Shown in pieces: positions 8,564 through 19,695 of a stretch of 64,000 bases of DNA (position 1 is its first letter; each line of letters begins with the position of its first letter). This DNA comes from Alteromonas sp. LMIT006 (lineage in GTDB: Bacteria > Pseudomonadota > Gammaproteobacteria > Enterobacterales > Alteromonadaceae), in contig NZ_CP101291.1 in the NCBI RefSeq assembly GCF_024300645.1, forward strand, positions 2,469,121 to 2,533,120, read 5' to 3'. Under the pieces are notes generated by a model. That model worked only from the letters and a program-made list of their open reading frames with translations, was not told the DNA's origin and ran no database searches. The translations under genes were made by a program, and so were the position numbers.

Positions 8564-9457
8564 TTAGCCGTTTTTACTGGCTAAATATTCTTTGAATGCT
8601 GGACCTATTTCTGGATGACGTAAGGCAAAATCCACATTGGCTTTCATATAACCAATCTTAGAACCGCAATCGTGACTCTTGCCTTTCATGTAATAGGCGT
8701 CAACTTGTTCTACATTCATCAAAGACGCAATGGCATCGGTAAGCTGGACTTCACCGCCGGCACCAGGAGGAGTGAACTCCAGTAACTCCCAGATCTTTTC
8801 AGACAAAACGTAACGACCGACAACGGCTAGATTTGAAGGAGCCTCATCCATCGCTGGTTTTTCAACCGTTGCATGGATTTTCGCTGATTGACCGGCAGTA
8901 ATTTGTGCGCCGTCTAAATCGACTACACCAAATTTACTCACGTCCTCTTCTGGTACTTCTTCGACCATAACTTGAGACACGCGACTAGTATTAAAGCGCG
9001 AAACCATTTCGGCAAGGTTATCTTTTTTAAGGTTACTCGCCGCATCATCCATGATCACATCAGGTAGTACCACAGCAAATGGGTTGTCGCCAACGACAGG
9101 GTGAGCACACATAATGGCATGTCCTAAACCATTTGCAACCCCTTGACGCACGTGCATGATGGTGACGTCTTTAGGCACAATGGCTTGTACATCCTCTAAT
9201 AGCTGACGCTTAACCCGTTTCTCAAGCGTGGCTTCAAGCTCAAATGACGTATCAAAATGATTTTCGATAGAATTTTTAGAGGCGTGCGTGACTAAGACAA
9301 TCTCGCGAATACCCGCCGCAACACATTCATTGACCACGTATTGAATAAGTGGCTTGTCCACGACTGGAAGCATTTCTTTAGGGATTGCCTTGGTGGCAGG
9401 TAGCATTCGAGTACCTAAACCGGCAACGGGAATGACGGCTTTTTTAACTTGACTCAT
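8564..9457 (-). CDS. galU: UTP-glucose-1-phosphate uridylyltransferase GalU
   Basis: 297 residues. It makes UDP-glucose from UTP and glucose-1-phosphate. The nucleotide-binding start [20 protein letters not shown] (8-27) and the [10 protein letters not shown] and [10 protein letters not shown] segments are standard for bacterial GalU. It is the second gene of an operon with ugd, four bases downstream of its stop, so UDP-glucose formation and oxidation to UDP-glucuronate are co-expressed. Confidence 0.96.
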   Translation of the reverse strand: MSQVKKAVIPVAGLGTRMLPATKAIPKEMLPVVDKPLIQYVVNECVAAGIREIVLVTHASKNSIENHFDTSFELEATLEKRVKRQLLEDVQAIVPKDVTIMHVRQGVANGLGHAIMCAHPVVGDNPFAVVLPDVIMDDAASNLKKDNLAEMVSRFNTSRVSQVMVEEVPEEDVSKFGVVDLDGAQITAGQSAKIHATVEKPAMDEAPSNLAVVGRYVLSEKIWELLEFTPPGAGGEVQLTDAIASLMNVEQVDAYYMKGKSHDCGSKIGYMKANVDFALRHPEIGPAFKEYLASKNG

Positions 9458-9461
9458 TGAT

Positions 9462-10802
9462 TTAATATCCTTTTACTGAAAGACCACGTCCAATACCATA
9501 GTACGCAAGATCATATTCCGACACAATACTCGGTTCATAGATATTTCGACCATCGAAGATGGCCTTGTCTGTCAGAGTGTTTGCTAAGAAATCAAAATCA
9601 GGCGCTCTGAAGGCTTGCCATTCGGTACAGACAACCAGTGCATCCGCACCGGTCACCGCCGCTTCTTTGGTGCCCATCAGCCTGAAGTCAGCACGATGTC
9701 CATATATTCTCTGGGCTTCATCCATCGCTTCCGGATCATACGCTTGCACGGTTGCACCGGCATCCCATAGTTTTTCCACTAATACACGTGCGGATGCCTC
9801 ACGCATATCATCAGTATTAGGTTTAAATGCCAATCCCCAAAGAGCAATGGTTTTACCACTTAAATTCCCATTAAAATGGGTCATTAAATAATCAAACAAT
9901 TTGGCTTTTTGATTTTGATTTACTTGCTCAACGGCTTCTAATACTTTGGCTTGATGACCGATGGCATTAGCAGAGCGAATAAGAGCTTGTACATCCTTAG
10001 GAAAACATGACCCTCCGTAACCGCAACCAGGATAGATGAATTGATACCCGATACGAGGATCTGAACCGATGCCTTTGCGCACATTTTCGATGTCAGCTCC
10101 GAACTTTTCGGCTAAGTTCGCCATTTCATTCATAAACGAAATCTTAGTGGCTAGCATACAGTTAGCTGCATATTTGGTTAACTCTGCACTGCGAATGTCC
10201 ATTTTGATGACGCGGTCATTATTGCGATTAAAAGGGTAATACAACTCGCGAAGTTTTTTCTCAGCAAAATCAGAGTCGGTGCCAATAATGATCCGGTCCG
10301 GTCGCATACAGTCATTCACGGCAGCGCCTTCTTTGAGAAACTCTGGATTAGACACGACATCATAAGTGAGGTCTTTTTGTAGGTCGCGTAACGTGGTAGC
10401 GACTTGCTCTTTGACTTTATCGGCAGTACCGACCGGCACCGTCGATTTATTGATAATGATGGTGTGTTTATCCATATAAGTTGCGATGGTTTCAGACACT
10501 TTAAGAACATACTGTAGATCAGCTGAGCCATCTTCGTCAGGTGGCGTACCCACTGCAATAAAAATCAGGTTGCCATGCGCAACACCCGCTGCGGCGTCGG
10601 TAGTGAAATCAAGTCGCTCGGCTTCGTAATTAGCGGTAACAAGTGGGGTGAGACCGGGCTCATAAATTGGAATGATGCCTTCTTTGAGGGCCTCTACTTT
10701 GTGTTGGTTGACATCAACACACAAAACATCATGGCCGACATCTGCGAGGACTGCGGCTTGGACTAGTCCCACATAACCAATACCAAATACGGTAACTTTC
10801 AT
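9462..10802 (-). CDS. ugd: UDP-glucose 6-dehydrogenase
   Basis: 446 residues from the chosen start. It oxidises UDP-glucose to UDP-glucuronate with two NAD+. The Rossmann motif GIGYVG is at the N-terminus and the catalytic cysteine lies in [10 protein letters not shown]. Two upstream ATGs (10826, 10808) are in frame, but an AAGGA sits five bases before the ATG at 10802, and the protein then begins [13 protein letters not shown] as in the family. It leads the operon with galU. The product feeds exopolysaccharide, or lipid A sugar synthesis; no such cluster is in the window. Confidence 0.94.
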   Translation of the reverse strand: MKVTVFGIGYVGLVQAAVLADVGHDVLCVDVNQHKVEALKEGIIPIYEPGLTPLVTANYEAERLDFTTDAAAGVAHGNLIFIAVGTPPDEDGSADLQYVLKVSETIATYMDKHTIIINKSTVPVGTADKVKEQVATTLRDLQKDLTYDVVSNPEFLKEGAAVNDCMRPDRIIIGTDSDFAEKKLRELYYPFNRNNDRVIKMDIRSAELTKYAANCMLATKISFMNEMANLAEKFGADIENVRKGIGSDPRIGYQFIYPGCGYGGSCFPKDVQALIRSANAIGHQAKVLEAVEQVNQNQKAKLFDYLMTHFNGNLSGKTIALWGLAFKPNTDDMREASARVLVEKLWDAGATVQAYDPEAMDEAQRIYGHRADFRLMGTKEAAVTGADALVVCTEWQAFRAPDFDFLANTLTDKAIFDGRNIYEPSIVSEYDLAYYGIGRGLSVKGY

Positions 10803-10979
10803 ACTCATCCTTAAATCTAAATCCAATAACTTTTGTTATCGGCACATTTCCATCAATTTAAAGACAGTCTGGTTTCACAATTATGAAAGAAAAAAGACAG
10901 AACAATTAAACCTACCATCAAATAGCAGTTTCCCCTATTATATGCATTGATTTTTCATGTCATATAAGAAGGTATAAGA

Positions 10980-12503
10980 ATGACAACAAAAAACCTCGAC
11001 AAATCTCTCGACACCGGCTTCTTTGGCCATCCTATGGGTTTGCAAACCCTGTTTATGACAGAAATGTGGGAACGTATGTCCTACTATGGGATGCGCGCAT
11101 TACTGGTCTTATATATGACGGCTTCTTTGCAAGAAGGCGGCTTAGGTATTACCGTTGCCATGGCAGGTGCTATTTACGGCCTGTATACAGGTGCTGTATA
11201 TTTTATGGGATTACCTGGAGGCTGGTTAGCTGACCGCCTCATTGGTGGACAAAAAGCCGTATGGTATGGCGGTATTATTATCATGCTCGGCCATATTATT
11301 TTGGCCATTCCTGCCGCAAGTTCATTTTACATAGGGTTGACCTTTGTTGTGGTCGGAACCGGTTTACTCAAGCCGAATATCGGTGCAATCGTTGGGCAGC
11401 TGTATAGCGCCCAAGATCGCCGTCGTGACTCAGGATATACCTTGTATTATATGGGTATTAATATTGGGGCCGTGATTGGTTACACTGTGTGCGGTTACCT
11501 ACAAGTCGAATTCAGTTATCATCACGCATTTGGTGCAGCTGCCGTGGGTATGTTTATTGGTTTAGTGCAATATAAGCTTACTCTAAAAAATCTTGGCTCT
11601 GTCGCTGCAGCTCCTATCCAACCACTTACACCAAGTGCGCAACGCAACACCTATGGGGCAATCATGGCATTCTTAATTATCGTCGCGGTTGTCACTGCCA
11701 TGGCGATGTCTGGTGCAATTGTGATTGACCCAGTTCCGGTGGCCAAATCGGTTGCTGTGATATTTTGTCTGATCTTTTTGGGCTACTTTGGTGCGATTTA
11801 TTTTGGTGGAAACCTGACCCCGAATGAGAAAAAAGGCATGAATGCATTGTTCTTAATTTGTATCGCATCGGCCTGTTTCTGGTCTGGTTTCGAACAAGCG
11901 GGTTCATCTTTGAACTTATTTGGTCGGGATTATACTGATCGTATGTTGGGCGATTTTGAAATTCCAACGGCCTGGTTCCAGTCTGCCAACTCGTTTTTCA
12001 TCATTATTCTGTCACCTTTCTTTGCGGCATTATGGATAAATCTTGCCAAGCGCATGATCACGCCAAGCTATACCGTCAAATGTGCGATTGGTTTAATCAT
12101 TATGGCCTCTGGTTTTATTGTGATGTTCTTTGCCTCACAATACGCAGCAGCGGGTCTTAAAGTAGCGCCATATTGGTTAGTGGCAACGTATTTCTTGCAC
12201 ACGGTAGGTGAGCTCTGTTTGAGCCCAGTCGCATTATCCGCTGTATCAAAACTCTCTCCTCAACGTTTCTTGGGACAAATGATGGGCGTATTTGTTTTGA
12301 CTTACTCAATTGGTAATGTGATTGCAGGTCTTTTATCAGGTAATTTTGATCCTAATAATGTCGAGCAAATGCCGAATCTGTACTTACAAATTTCACTGTT
12401 TGGCATCGGCGTCGGCATTATTTTGGTACTCTTAGCATTCAAATCAAAGCTATGGGAACAAGCTGCTGAGGCGGAAGCAGAAGCCAACGCCCAAAAGGCC
12501 TAA
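10980..12503 (+). CDS. POT-family proton-coupled di/tripeptide transporter
   Basis: 507 residues with about 14 membrane segments, the length of DtpA-type permeases. The proton-coupling motif ExxER is E28-M-W-E31-R32 in helix 1, followed by MSYYGMRALL. The conserved YYMGINIGA segment (helices 4-5) and FWSGFEQAGSS are also present. It imports small peptides. The gene has its own start region and is followed 12 bp later by a small membrane protein gene, so the two may be cotranscribed. Confidence 0.92.
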   Translation: MTTKNLDKSLDTGFFGHPMGLQTLFMTEMWERMSYYGMRALLVLYMTASLQEGGLGITVAMAGAIYGLYTGAVYFMGLPGGWLADRLIGGQKAVWYGGIIIMLGHIILAIPAASSFYIGLTFVVVGTGLLKPNIGAIVGQLYSAQDRRRDSGYTLYYMGINIGAVIGYTVCGYLQVEFSYHHAFGAAAVGMFIGLVQYKLTLKNLGSVAAAPIQPLTPSAQRNTYGAIMAFLIIVAVVTAMAMSGAIVIDPVPVAKSVAVIFCLIFLGYFGAIYFGGNLTPNEKKGMNALFLICIASACFWSGFEQAGSSLNLFGRDYTDRMLGDFEIPTAWFQSANSFFIIILSPFFAALWINLAKRMITPSYTVKCAIGLIIMASGFIVMFFASQYAAAGLKVAPYWLVATYFLHTVGELCLSPVALSAVSKLSPQRFLGQMMGVFVLTYSIGNVIAGLLSGNFDPNNVEQMPNLYLQISLFGIGVGIILVLLAFKSKLWEQAAEAEAEANAQKA

Positions 12504-12515
12504 GTTAATATTTTT

Positions 12516-12815
12516 ATGATGAAATTTTATTTTTCAACACAATCCATCGACAGTCTGCGTCAGTATCCACTGACGCAGCGCATGGCTTATCTCGATGAAG
12601 CCGCAAAAAAAATGACAATACCCGAGAAAACTTTATTAAATGTACTAAAGTTAATTGTGATAGTCCCCGTTTTCATTTTGCTGTTACGCGTTGTGAACGA
12701 TTGGACATCACTTTTATGGGCGGGATTGGTTTTGCTACTTTATCCTCTGCTCGTTCGGCCGATACAACATTCAATGAGTGTAAAATACCTACCTAAGGTG
12801 TTGCCCAAAGAGTAG
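12516..12815 (+). CDS. small membrane protein, DUF6170-like
   Basis: 99 residues (or 98 from the second ATG at 12519). The N-terminal third, MKFYFSTQSIDSLRQYPLTQR, is soluble; two hydrophobic segments at about 44-60 and 67-82 form a hairpin in the membrane. The pattern resembles the DUF6170 family of Alteromonadales, recalled with moderate certainty. No clear SD is seen. It follows the peptide transporter closely, but no functional link is known. Confidence 0.65.
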   Translation: MMKFYFSTQSIDSLRQYPLTQRMAYLDEAAKKMTIPEKTLLNVLKLIVIVPVFILLLRVVNDWTSLLWAGLVLLLYPLLVRPIQHSMSVKYLPKVLPKE

Positions 12816-12874
12816 ACAGGGTGGCATAGGATGTTCCTTAGGTAGTCTTTTGACAACCAAACAAGGAAGTACCT

Positions 12875-13897
12875 ATGCAGACGATTCTCGTTACTGGTGG
12901 AGCCGGTTACATTGGCTCTCACACTGTTTTACAATTACTTGAACAAGATTACCGCGTTATCGTTTTAGATAACCTTTCCAATTCTTCCGCTGAATCTCTC
13001 AAACGCGTATGCGAATTGACCCAAAAAGATCTTACCTTTATTCAAGGTGATATTCGTGATAAAGCGTGTTTACATGAAATCTTTGCGCAAAATGAAATTG
13101 ATTCAGTGATTCACTTTGCCGGATTAAAAGCGGTTGGAGAGTCTGTCGAAAAGCCCCTTAACTATTATGAAAACAATGTCTATGGCACCGTTTGCTTGAC
13201 CCAAGTCATGGGCACATATGGGGTCAAAAACATTGTATTTTCATCTTCGGCAACCGTATATGGTGACCCAGTTGAACTGCCTTTGCGGGAAGATATGCCA
13301 ACAGGCTCCCCCACCAACCCCTACGGCAAAAGCAAATTAATGGTAGAGCAAGTCTTACAAGATTTATACATCTCAGATAATCAATGGCAAATCGTCATAT
13401 TGCGCTATTTCAATCCCGTTGGCGCACATGAATCCGGTTTAATCGGAGAAGATCCGAACGGGATCCCAAACAACCTAATGCCATTTGTCAGCCAAACGGC
13501 TATGGGTAAACGAGAACGCGTCAGTGTATTTGGTAATGACTACCCGACTGAGGACGGAACGGGTGTGCGTGATTATATTCATGTTGTAGATTTAGCAGCA
13601 GGTCATCTGCAAGCCTTACAGCGATTTAGCCAGGATATTGATCTCGATATTATCAACCTTGGTACCGGTATTGGCTACAGTGTCATGCAAATGCTAGATG
13701 CTTTTGGCCAAACGTGCGGCCACCCTGTACCCTTTCAAGTTGTAGAACGCCGACCAGGTGACATCGCAGCCTGCTGGGCAGACCCGAGCACAGCATTAAG
13801 CAAATTAGGTTGGGAAGCGAAGCGAGGGATTACCGAAATGTGCGCCGACGCATGGCGCTGGCAATCCAATAACCCCAATGGATACAAATCAGTTTAA
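12875..13897 (+). CDS. galE: UDP-glucose 4-epimerase GalE
   Basis: 340 residues of the short-chain dehydrogenase fold. NAD-binding GGAGYIG at 8-14, catalytic Tyr150 and Lys154 in NPYGKSK, and the active-site serines at 124-126 (SSSATVYG) are present. It interconverts UDP-glucose and UDP-galactose. It stands alone with a good SD (AAGGAA); galU and ugd are 3 kb away and supply its substrate. A GC-rich inverted repeat follows at 13914-13935 without a T run. Confidence 0.96.
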   Translation: MQTILVTGGAGYIGSHTVLQLLEQDYRVIVLDNLSNSSAESLKRVCELTQKDLTFIQGDIRDKACLHEIFAQNEIDSVIHFAGLKAVGESVEKPLNYYENNVYGTVCLTQVMGTYGVKNIVFSSSATVYGDPVELPLREDMPTGSPTNPYGKSKLMVEQVLQDLYISDNQWQIVILRYFNPVGAHESGLIGEDPNGIPNNLMPFVSQTAMGKRERVSVFGNDYPTEDGTGVRDYIHVVDLAAGHLQALQRFSQDIDLDIINLGTGIGYSVMQMLDAFGQTCGHPVPFQVVERRPGDIAACWADPSTALSKLGWEAKRGITEMCADAWRWQSNNPNGYKSV

Positions 13898-13940
13898 TGC
13901 TATCTGTAATGTCGACGACTTGCGTAGTCGTCGGCATAAG

Positions 13941-14741
13941 TTATTGAACTGGAGGAGTGTCTTCCAACAAATCATCGAAAGCCTCAAAGTCATCTAATAA
14001 TTCATCATCCACTTGGGACTCAATCTGTCCATCTTTAACTTGGAACTCTAAGTTCTGGAAGTACGCATCTTTGACTAAGGAATATGGATCTAATGAGCTT
14101 TGTAAGTTAGCTTCTTGTTCTAGAGCGCGAGCTCGCCCTTCCAAAACACTAACTAATAACGTGGCAAGATTAAAATTACTGTTCAGCGCCTGCATTGGAA
14201 ACACTTGTGAATCGACCACATCTCCGGTAGTAGAGCGAATATCCGTTGGACCTCGTGCTGGTAACATCAAATACGGTCCAGTTTCCAATCCCCATACTGC
14301 CAGAGTTTCCCCAAAACTTTCTTCCTTGGCTGGTAATTCCATCATGTCAGCCACATCAAAGACACCTAACACCCCCACGGTAGAGTTAATCAAAAACCGG
14401 GCAAGTGAGACCATAGTGCCGTCTAATTTACCTTGCGCAGCATTATTCAGTAAGTTTGCTGGCTCTTCAAGGTTCTCGACCGCGTTGCGCAAACCACTGC
14501 GAACCGGAGTTGGTGTGATGGCAACATATCCTTGGGTAACGGGCTTCAGGAAAAATCGGTCTAAGACTTCATAATTGAAATCCCACATGGTGCGGTTGAA
14601 ACCTTCCAATGGGTCGCGCGGATCGCCTTGAACTTGGTTAGTTTGGGCTGAGGATGCTTCCTGCTTTGTCGAGGCACAGCCACTCCCGAGTATCAGTATT
14701 ACAGCCAATAAAATACTCTTACCTAAAGTTAATCCTTTCAC
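13941..14741 (-). CDS. mlaA: phospholipid-binding lipoprotein MlaA (VacJ)
   Basis: 266 residues with lipobox GSGC (Cys22). MlaA is the outer-membrane channel of the Mla system, removing phospholipids from the outer leaflet. The family signature DPLEGFNRTMWDFNYEVLD begins near residue 43, and later come NSTVGVLGVFDVAD and ESFGETLAVWG. The acidic C-terminal tail (DDELLDDFEAFDDLLED) is family-typical. It is the last gene of the ccm operon, overlapping ccmI by four bases. The remaining Mla genes are not here. Confidence 0.95.
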   Translation of the reverse strand: MKGLTLGKSILLAVILILGSGCASTKQEASSAQTNQVQGDPRDPLEGFNRTMWDFNYEVLDRFFLKPVTQGYVAITPTPVRSGLRNAVENLEEPANLLNNAAQGKLDGTMVSLARFLINSTVGVLGVFDVADMMELPAKEESFGETLAVWGLETGPYLMLPARGPTDIRSTTGDVVDSQVFPMQALNSNFNLATLLVSVLEGRARALEQEANLQSSLDPYSLVKDAYFQNLEFQVKDGQIESQVDDELLDDFEAFDDLLEDTPPVQ

Positions 14742-15979
14742 TTAATTTCCTCTTTAATTGTAATAGTCGCAGCTTGGATTTGTTCTTTTCGTACCGGCAT
14801 CACAATACTTCCGGTAAACTCACCTGGCGCAGGAGCAACGTTATCGTCATAAGACAAACGCACAATTAATTCCACTTCTTCGACGTTTTTGAGTGACCAA
14901 TTCGCCACCATTGCATCAGTATGAATTAAGTTCACTACGCTTGGCAGCGAAGTCAGGTTTAGTTTTTTAACCGCGACCGGCAAAGGTCTTGACCCAGCGG
15001 CATCGCGAGCAAAGACAAACATGGTCGTTGGCGTCAATTGATTGTCCGCTTTCAACCGACGATTAATCATATCAGTTGCATTGATTTTGATGGCAAACCC
15101 CGTTGGTTTGACCTTACCTCGCGCGTTGAGCTCATTAATTTTGGTTCGAATTTGCACCACTGCTGGGTTATCTTCAGGTAGCAAACCTGATACTTGCGCC
15201 AAATACAACTCTGCTGTTTCAGCATCATCCAATTGAGAAGCCGTTAAGGCCAACATGAGCGCGGCGTTATTATTCTGCGGTTCACGTTCAAGAATATACT
15301 CTAATTGGGCTCTCGCTCGACGAAGATAATCAAGTTGATTAGGCATCATCAACGCTTGCGCATAATTTTCACGCGTATCCATGTTATCCGGAGCAATGGC
15401 TAAAGACTTATCATAAGCCTGATAGGCCTCTTCGAACATTTGCATACTTGCGTAAAGACGCCCCAATAACATCCACCCAGTGCCGTCTTCATTTTCTGGA
15501 TCGATGCGTGTGCGGATGGCAAGACTAAAATCGCGAACGTCCTGTAATGTAATCTCGCCCCCCTCACCCATGATGATCTTTTGCGTCAGTTCATCCATGC
15601 GCTGATGAACATCATAGACATGGGCTAGTTTATCTACACTATTAATATGCAGATACAGACCGACACTCAGTCCTACTAATATCAAAAAACTGCCCCACAC
15701 AAGCATCGAGCTTTGGGTAACAGACACCTTGTCTTGAGTATTGCTCTCATCGACTAGAGCAAGTTTTAATTCTTTTATGGCTAGCTTTTTGTGCTTTTCT
15801 GTCATTACGCCTTGTGTGACTTCTTCTTCAAGCTCCGCGATGCGTTGTTTAATCAAACGAGTATTAGATAATTGATAATCTGAATCATCTAAAGTTTGAC
15901 GACGTCGCCATAAAGGGATGGCGAAAAACACACCCGCAAGCATCATTAGGCCTACGCCAATAATCAAAAATGTTTGCAT
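14738..15979 (-). CDS. ccmI: c-type cytochrome biogenesis protein CcmI
   Basis: 413 residues. Two N-terminal membrane segments (about 2-22 and 91-110) flank a cytoplasmic coiled coil (LIKQRIAELEEEV); a periplasmic TPR region follows (about 160-270) and a C-terminal beta domain. CcmI (CycH) presents apocytochrome c to the CcmF/CcmH haem ligation complex. It follows ccmH by 11 bp and is coupled to mlaA. Confidence 0.93.
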   Translation of the reverse strand: MQTFLIIGVGLMMLAGVFFAIPLWRRRQTLDDSDYQLSNTRLIKQRIAELEEEVTQGVMTEKHKKLAIKELKLALVDESNTQDKVSVTQSSMLVWGSFLILVGLSVGLYLHINSVDKLAHVYDVHQRMDELTQKIIMGEGGEITLQDVRDFSLAIRTRIDPENEDGTGWMLLGRLYASMQMFEEAYQAYDKSLAIAPDNMDTRENYAQALMMPNQLDYLRRARAQLEYILEREPQNNNAALMLALTASQLDDAETAELYLAQVSGLLPEDNPAVVQIRTKINELNARGKVKPTGFAIKINATDMINRRLKADNQLTPTTMFVFARDAAGSRPLPVAVKKLNLTSLPSVVNLIHTDAMVANWSLKNVEEVELIVRLSYDDNVAPAPGEFTGSIVMPVRKEQIQAATITIKEEIK

Positions 15980-15990
15980 GAAAGATGTTC

Positions 15991-16434
15991 CTATTTATCT
16001 TCGTCAAGCAATGCTTGGGCTTTGGCTAAAGCAGCTTGCTCGTCTTGTGCAGTAAGTTTGTTGGGCTTTCTTCTTAAAATAACCACGATACCTAAAAGAA
16101 CCACAAATATAGGTAACAGCCACAACCAAATTGTCGTGCGAGTAACTGGGGGTTGATAATAAACAAAATCGCCGTATCGAGATTTCATAAATGCGACGAC
16201 TTGATCGTGATCCTGACCTTGGGTAATTAACTGATATACTTTGCGGCGCATATCATGGGCAATCATGGCATCTGAATCGGCAATATTTTGATTTTGACAC
16301 ATTGGGCAACGCAAGGTTGCGGTGAGTTCTTTGAACAAGGCTTGCTGTTCGGGCGTGTCAAACTGATAGTTTTCCTGCGCCGCAAAAGAAGATGAGCTTA
16401 AGAGAAGGAACAAGGCCACGACCATATATTTCAT
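15991..16434 (-). CDS. ccmH: cytochrome c maturation thiol oxidoreductase CcmH
   Basis: 147 residues: signal peptide, the redox pair C43-P-M-C46 in LRCPMCQNQNIADS, and a C-terminal membrane segment (about 104-122). It reduces the apocytochrome CXXCH motif before haem attachment. This is the short CcmH; the CcmI part is a separate gene, as in most gammaproteobacteria outside the enterics. It touches ccmG without a gap. Confidence 0.95.
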   Translation of the reverse strand: MKYMVVALFLLLSSSSFAAQENYQFDTPEQQALFKELTATLRCPMCQNQNIADSDAMIAHDMRRKVYQLITQGQDHDQVVAFMKSRYGDFVYYQPPVTRTTIWLWLLPIFVVLLGIVVILRRKPNKLTAQDEQAALAKAQALLDEDK

Positions 16435-17027
16435 TACTCGGCCACTCCGTTAATCATTTGCCCCGTCAACTCGAAGTAAACATCGGCAAACTTGTTTTGC
16501 CAAACGCGATGGTTGACATCACCAATATGATGCACGCGAATAATACCATTTTGATCAATCAGCAAAGACTCAGGGGCACCGGTAACTCCTAAATCAAGTG
16601 ATGTATCTCGATACACATCAAAAATATTATAAGCAAAAGGATTGCCAAGACGGTCTGTTATATCAATGACTTCTTGTTGCACTCTTGCGAGGGTTTTAAT
16701 CCCAAAATCTGGGTCGAGGTCTTGGTCGTAATACAAGCCAACAATATGCACCCCTTGTTCGGATAATGCGGTCAAATAAGGTAATTCTACCTGACACGTT
16801 ACGCACCAGACGCCCCAAACATTGAGCAAAGTAACTTTGCCTTCAAACACATCCTGTGTATACATAACTTCTGGTTGCATTAGATCAGGTAAAGTAAATT
16901 CTGGCATTGGGCGATCTAAGGTCATCGCATCTCGCGCTTGCGGATCAGAATATAGCCCCTGAAACAAAAACACACACAACCCTAAAAAGAACACTAAAGG
17001 AATCGCAAATCTCAGCTTATTTTGCAT
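16434..17027 (-). CDS. ccmG: thiol:disulfide interchange protein CcmG (DsbE)
   Basis: 197 residues from the ATG at 17027: an N-terminal membrane anchor (about 7-24) then a thioredoxin fold with the active site W74-C-V-T-C78. It supplies reducing power to CcmH and apocytochrome c. A start at 17066 is possible on length alone, but that would bury 39 bases in ccmF and add a basic stretch foreign to the family; the chosen start overlaps ccmF by 11 bases. Confidence 0.93.
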   Translation of the reverse strand: MQNKLRFAIPLVFFLGLCVFLFQGLYSDPQARDAMTLDRPMPEFTLPDLMQPEVMYTQDVFEGKVTLLNVWGVWCVTCQVELPYLTALSEQGVHIVGLYYDQDLDPDFGIKTLARVQQEVIDITDRLGNPFAYNIFDVYRDTSLDLGVTGAPESLLIDQNGIIRVHHIGDVNHRVWQNKFADVYFELTGQMINGVAE

Positions 17028-19029
17028 GACTAGGCTCCGCTTGCGCTGTCTCTGATTTCTCCGCAAAAGCCCCTTTTAATTTGGCAATGCTGGCGAGGCG
17101 ATACCGTCTATCCGCCATTGAGAATACGCCACCAAGTGCCATGATTCCAGCACCTAGCCAGATCCATACTACATAAGGTTTGTAATACACTCGTACTGCC
17201 CAGGCGCCGTTGTCTAATGGCTCACCCATGGCAATAAACAAGTCTCGAACGAGATTTGAATGAATCCCAGCCTCGGTCATTGTGGTTTGTTGCACAGGAT
17301 AAAGGCGTTTTTCCGGTTCAAGATGGACCACAAATTCGCCATTTTTGTACACATCAAAAATCCCCCGATCCGCAGTGTAATTTGGACCCTGAATGGCTTT
17401 TACTTCATCAAAGCGCACTTCGTAACCAGCAATCATCACGCTATCACCGAATTGCATACGGACATCGCGTTCTGTCTCAAAATTACTCACCAAGGTAATG
17501 CCGATCAAAGATACTGCAAACCCTACATGTCCTAACACCATTCCCCAATGAGAGCGTGTCAAACGTGCAAGACCTGTGAGCAAAGTGACGTTTTGTTGTG
17601 CGTTCACCCGCTGATAAATTTCTTGTATCGTCGATACTAAAATCCAAAACGCGAGAAGCATACCTAATGTTGCTAGATATTTTTCACCATCATAGGCATT
17701 TACAATCAATAACGAAGCACTTAACGCAAGACCAAAAGCAACCAACAACTGATTGCGCAAAGCGGTTAGAGATTGCTTCTTCCAGCGACTCAAGGGGCCA
17801 ATCGCTAGGAACATTACAAATGGCACAATCAGCCAAGTGAACATTTGATTAAAAAACGGTGCCCCGATTGATATTGAACCCAGACCCAATTCTTTGTGAA
17901 CTAATGGAAACAGAGTCCCTAATAAGACTACAACCGTTGCAGCACATAATAGTATATTATTACCCAGCAACATATTTTCACGTGACAGCAATGAAAATTG
18001 TGTACGCGACTGTAATTGTGATGCTCGTACAGTGTAGAGCAGTAGTGAGCCGCCGATCACAATCACGAGCAAACCTAAAATAAACATGCCTCGCGATGGG
18101 TCAGCAGCAAACGAGTGCACCGACACCAAAATGCCTGACCGTACCAAAAACGTACCAAGCAAGCTCAACGAAAATGCCGCTATTGCGAGTAACACAGTCC
18201 ATGATTTGAACGCTTTACGCTTTTCAGTAACCGCTAGGGAATGCATTAACGCCGTGCCGACAAGCCAAGGCATGAATGAGGCATTTTCAACTGGGTCCCA
18301 GAACCACCAGCCGCCCCAGCCGAGTTCGTAATATGCCCACCAAGAGCCAAGTGCTATGCCGACCGTTAAGAATGCCCACGCAGCAATTGTCCATGGGCGA
18401 GACCAGCGCGCCCAAGTTGAATCTAATTGTCCCGATATTAAAGCAGCAATAGCGAAAGCAAAAGCCACAGAAAACCCCACATACCCCATATAGAGCATAG
18501 GGGGATGAATGATCATGCCAAAATCTTGTAACAATGGATTTAAGTCTCGTCCATCTACTGGAATGTAAGGCAGCAAGGTATTAAAAGGATTAGACGTCAG
18601 GAGCATGAACAAGTAAAAACCGATCGAGACCATACCTAAAACAGACAGAACCCGAGCGAGCATCACTGCCGGGATCCCTTTACTGAATATAGCCACTGCA
18701 ACCATCCATACCGCAAACGTCAATACCCATAATAAGAAGGAGCCTTCATGCCCCCCCCAAACAGCGGTCACTTTGTAGTACCAAGGCAACATACTATTGG
18801 AGTGATTAGCAACATATGCGATGGAAAAATCGTCATTGAGAAAGGCTTGAGTTAAGCAAACGTAGGCAATCAAAGTAAAAAACAACACGCCATAGGCAAG
18901 AGGTTTGGCACTTGCAATCATCCATTTTTGTCCTGAGAAACTGCCCCACATTGGGTAAACAGCTAAGCTCAACGCCATCAACATCGCCAGCACACTGGCT
19001 AGATTTCCAATTTCAGAAAACATGCTCAA
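17017..19029 (-). CDS. ccmF: haem lyase subunit CcmF
   Basis: 670 residues with about 15 membrane segments. The haem-handling WWD motif is [19 protein letters not shown] (about 235-253). CcmF with CcmH and CcmI ligates haem to apocytochrome c in the periplasm. The length equals that of other full-length CcmF proteins. It overlaps both ccmE (4 bases) and ccmG (11 bases). Confidence 0.97.
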   Translation of the reverse strand: MSMFSEIGNLASVLAMLMALSLAVYPMWGSFSGQKWMIASAKPLAYGVLFFTLIAYVCLTQAFLNDDFSIAYVANHSNSMLPWYYKVTAVWGGHEGSFLLWVLTFAVWMVAVAIFSKGIPAVMLARVLSVLGMVSIGFYLFMLLTSNPFNTLLPYIPVDGRDLNPLLQDFGMIIHPPMLYMGYVGFSVAFAFAIAALISGQLDSTWARWSRPWTIAAWAFLTVGIALGSWWAYYELGWGGWWFWDPVENASFMPWLVGTALMHSLAVTEKRKAFKSWTVLLAIAAFSLSLLGTFLVRSGILVSVHSFAADPSRGMFILGLLVIVIGGSLLLYTVRASQLQSRTQFSLLSRENMLLGNNILLCAATVVVLLGTLFPLVHKELGLGSISIGAPFFNQMFTWLIVPFVMFLAIGPLSRWKKQSLTALRNQLLVAFGLALSASLLIVNAYDGEKYLATLGMLLAFWILVSTIQEIYQRVNAQQNVTLLTGLARLTRSHWGMVLGHVGFAVSLIGITLVSNFETERDVRMQFGDSVMIAGYEVRFDEVKAIQGPNYTADRGIFDVYKNGEFVVHLEPEKRLYPVQQTTMTEAGIHSNLVRDLFIAMGEPLDNGAWAVRVYYKPYVVWIWLGAGIMALGGVFSMADRRYRLASIAKLKGAFAEKSETAQAEPSHAK

Positions 19030-19490
19030 TAACCTGCTGCAGATGGCTTAACGTGCTTGATGCCTTTCATTTGCTCAGCTAACTCTGGCGGCATGTATTC
19101 TTCATCGTGCTTAGCGAGGACTTCATCGGCAATGATCAAGTTACCCGCTTGCAACACGCCGGTTGCCACAATGCCCTGACCTTCTCGAAACAAGTCAGGC
19201 AAAATTCCATTGTAACTCACCGTTACCAGAGGTCCTGTATCGACCAAATCAAACTCTACCGCTAAAGATTCTTGATTGCGCGCAACCGAACCTTCAACCA
19301 CCATTCCACCAATGCGCAAGCGTTGGCCAATTTGGGGTTTTTGACCGTCCTTACCATTAATGACCTCTGATGGTGTATAAAATAAATCAATATTGTTGCT
19401 TAATGCATAGAGCATTAACCCAATCGCACCCGCTAACAAAACCCCTATTGCAGAGACAGTGATTAAGCGTTGTTGACGTCTAGGGTTCAT
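19026..19490 (-). CDS. ccmE: periplasmic haem chaperone CcmE
   Basis: 154 residues from the ATG at 19490: one N-terminal membrane anchor (about 9-29) and an OB-fold domain with the covalent haem ligand His128 and Tyr132 in [10 protein letters not shown], the HxxxY form. It carries haem from CcmABCD to CcmF. A longer frame reaches 19556, but that start lies deep inside ccmD and the chosen start leaves one base after the ccmD stop. Confidence 0.95.
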   Translation of the reverse strand: MNPRRQQRLITVSAIGVLLAGAIGLMLYALSNNIDLFYTPSEVINGKDGQKPQIGQRLRIGGMVVEGSVARNQESLAVEFDLVDTGPLVTVSYNGILPDLFREGQGIVATGVLQAGNLIIADEVLAKHDEEYMPPELAEQMKGIKHVKPSAAGY

Positions 19491-19491
19491 G

Positions 19492-19695
19492 TTACTTTTC
19501 CTGTAATTGCTTTGCTGCCGCAATTCTCGCCTCGCGAGCTTGCTGTGCAACAACATGTTGCGTTAACTGTCTTTTTTGACGTTTCACATAAACGATATAA
19601 AGCACGATACTCAAAAAACTGACACCATAAGATAGCCACACAAAGAAGCCATAGCCACCCATTGCAATAAAATCAGCAAAACTATCAAATGCCAT
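19492..19695 (-). CDS. ccmD: haem exporter protein CcmD
   Basis: 67 residues: a short N-terminus [20 protein letters not shown], one membrane segment (about 15-38) and a basic coiled tail. CcmD stabilises the CcmABC-CcmE complex and helps release holo-CcmE. Identification depends on size, topology and place between ccmC and ccmE. It shares one base with ccmC. Confidence 0.92.
   Translation of the reverse strand: MAFDSFADFIAMGGYGFFVWLSYGVSFLSIVLYIVYVKRQKRQLTQHVVAQQAREARIAAAKQLQEK

Noticed and set aside
13914..13935. Terminator between galE and mlaA
   Set aside because: CGACGACT/AGTCGTCG pairs well, but neither strand has a T run; kept only as a note under galE.
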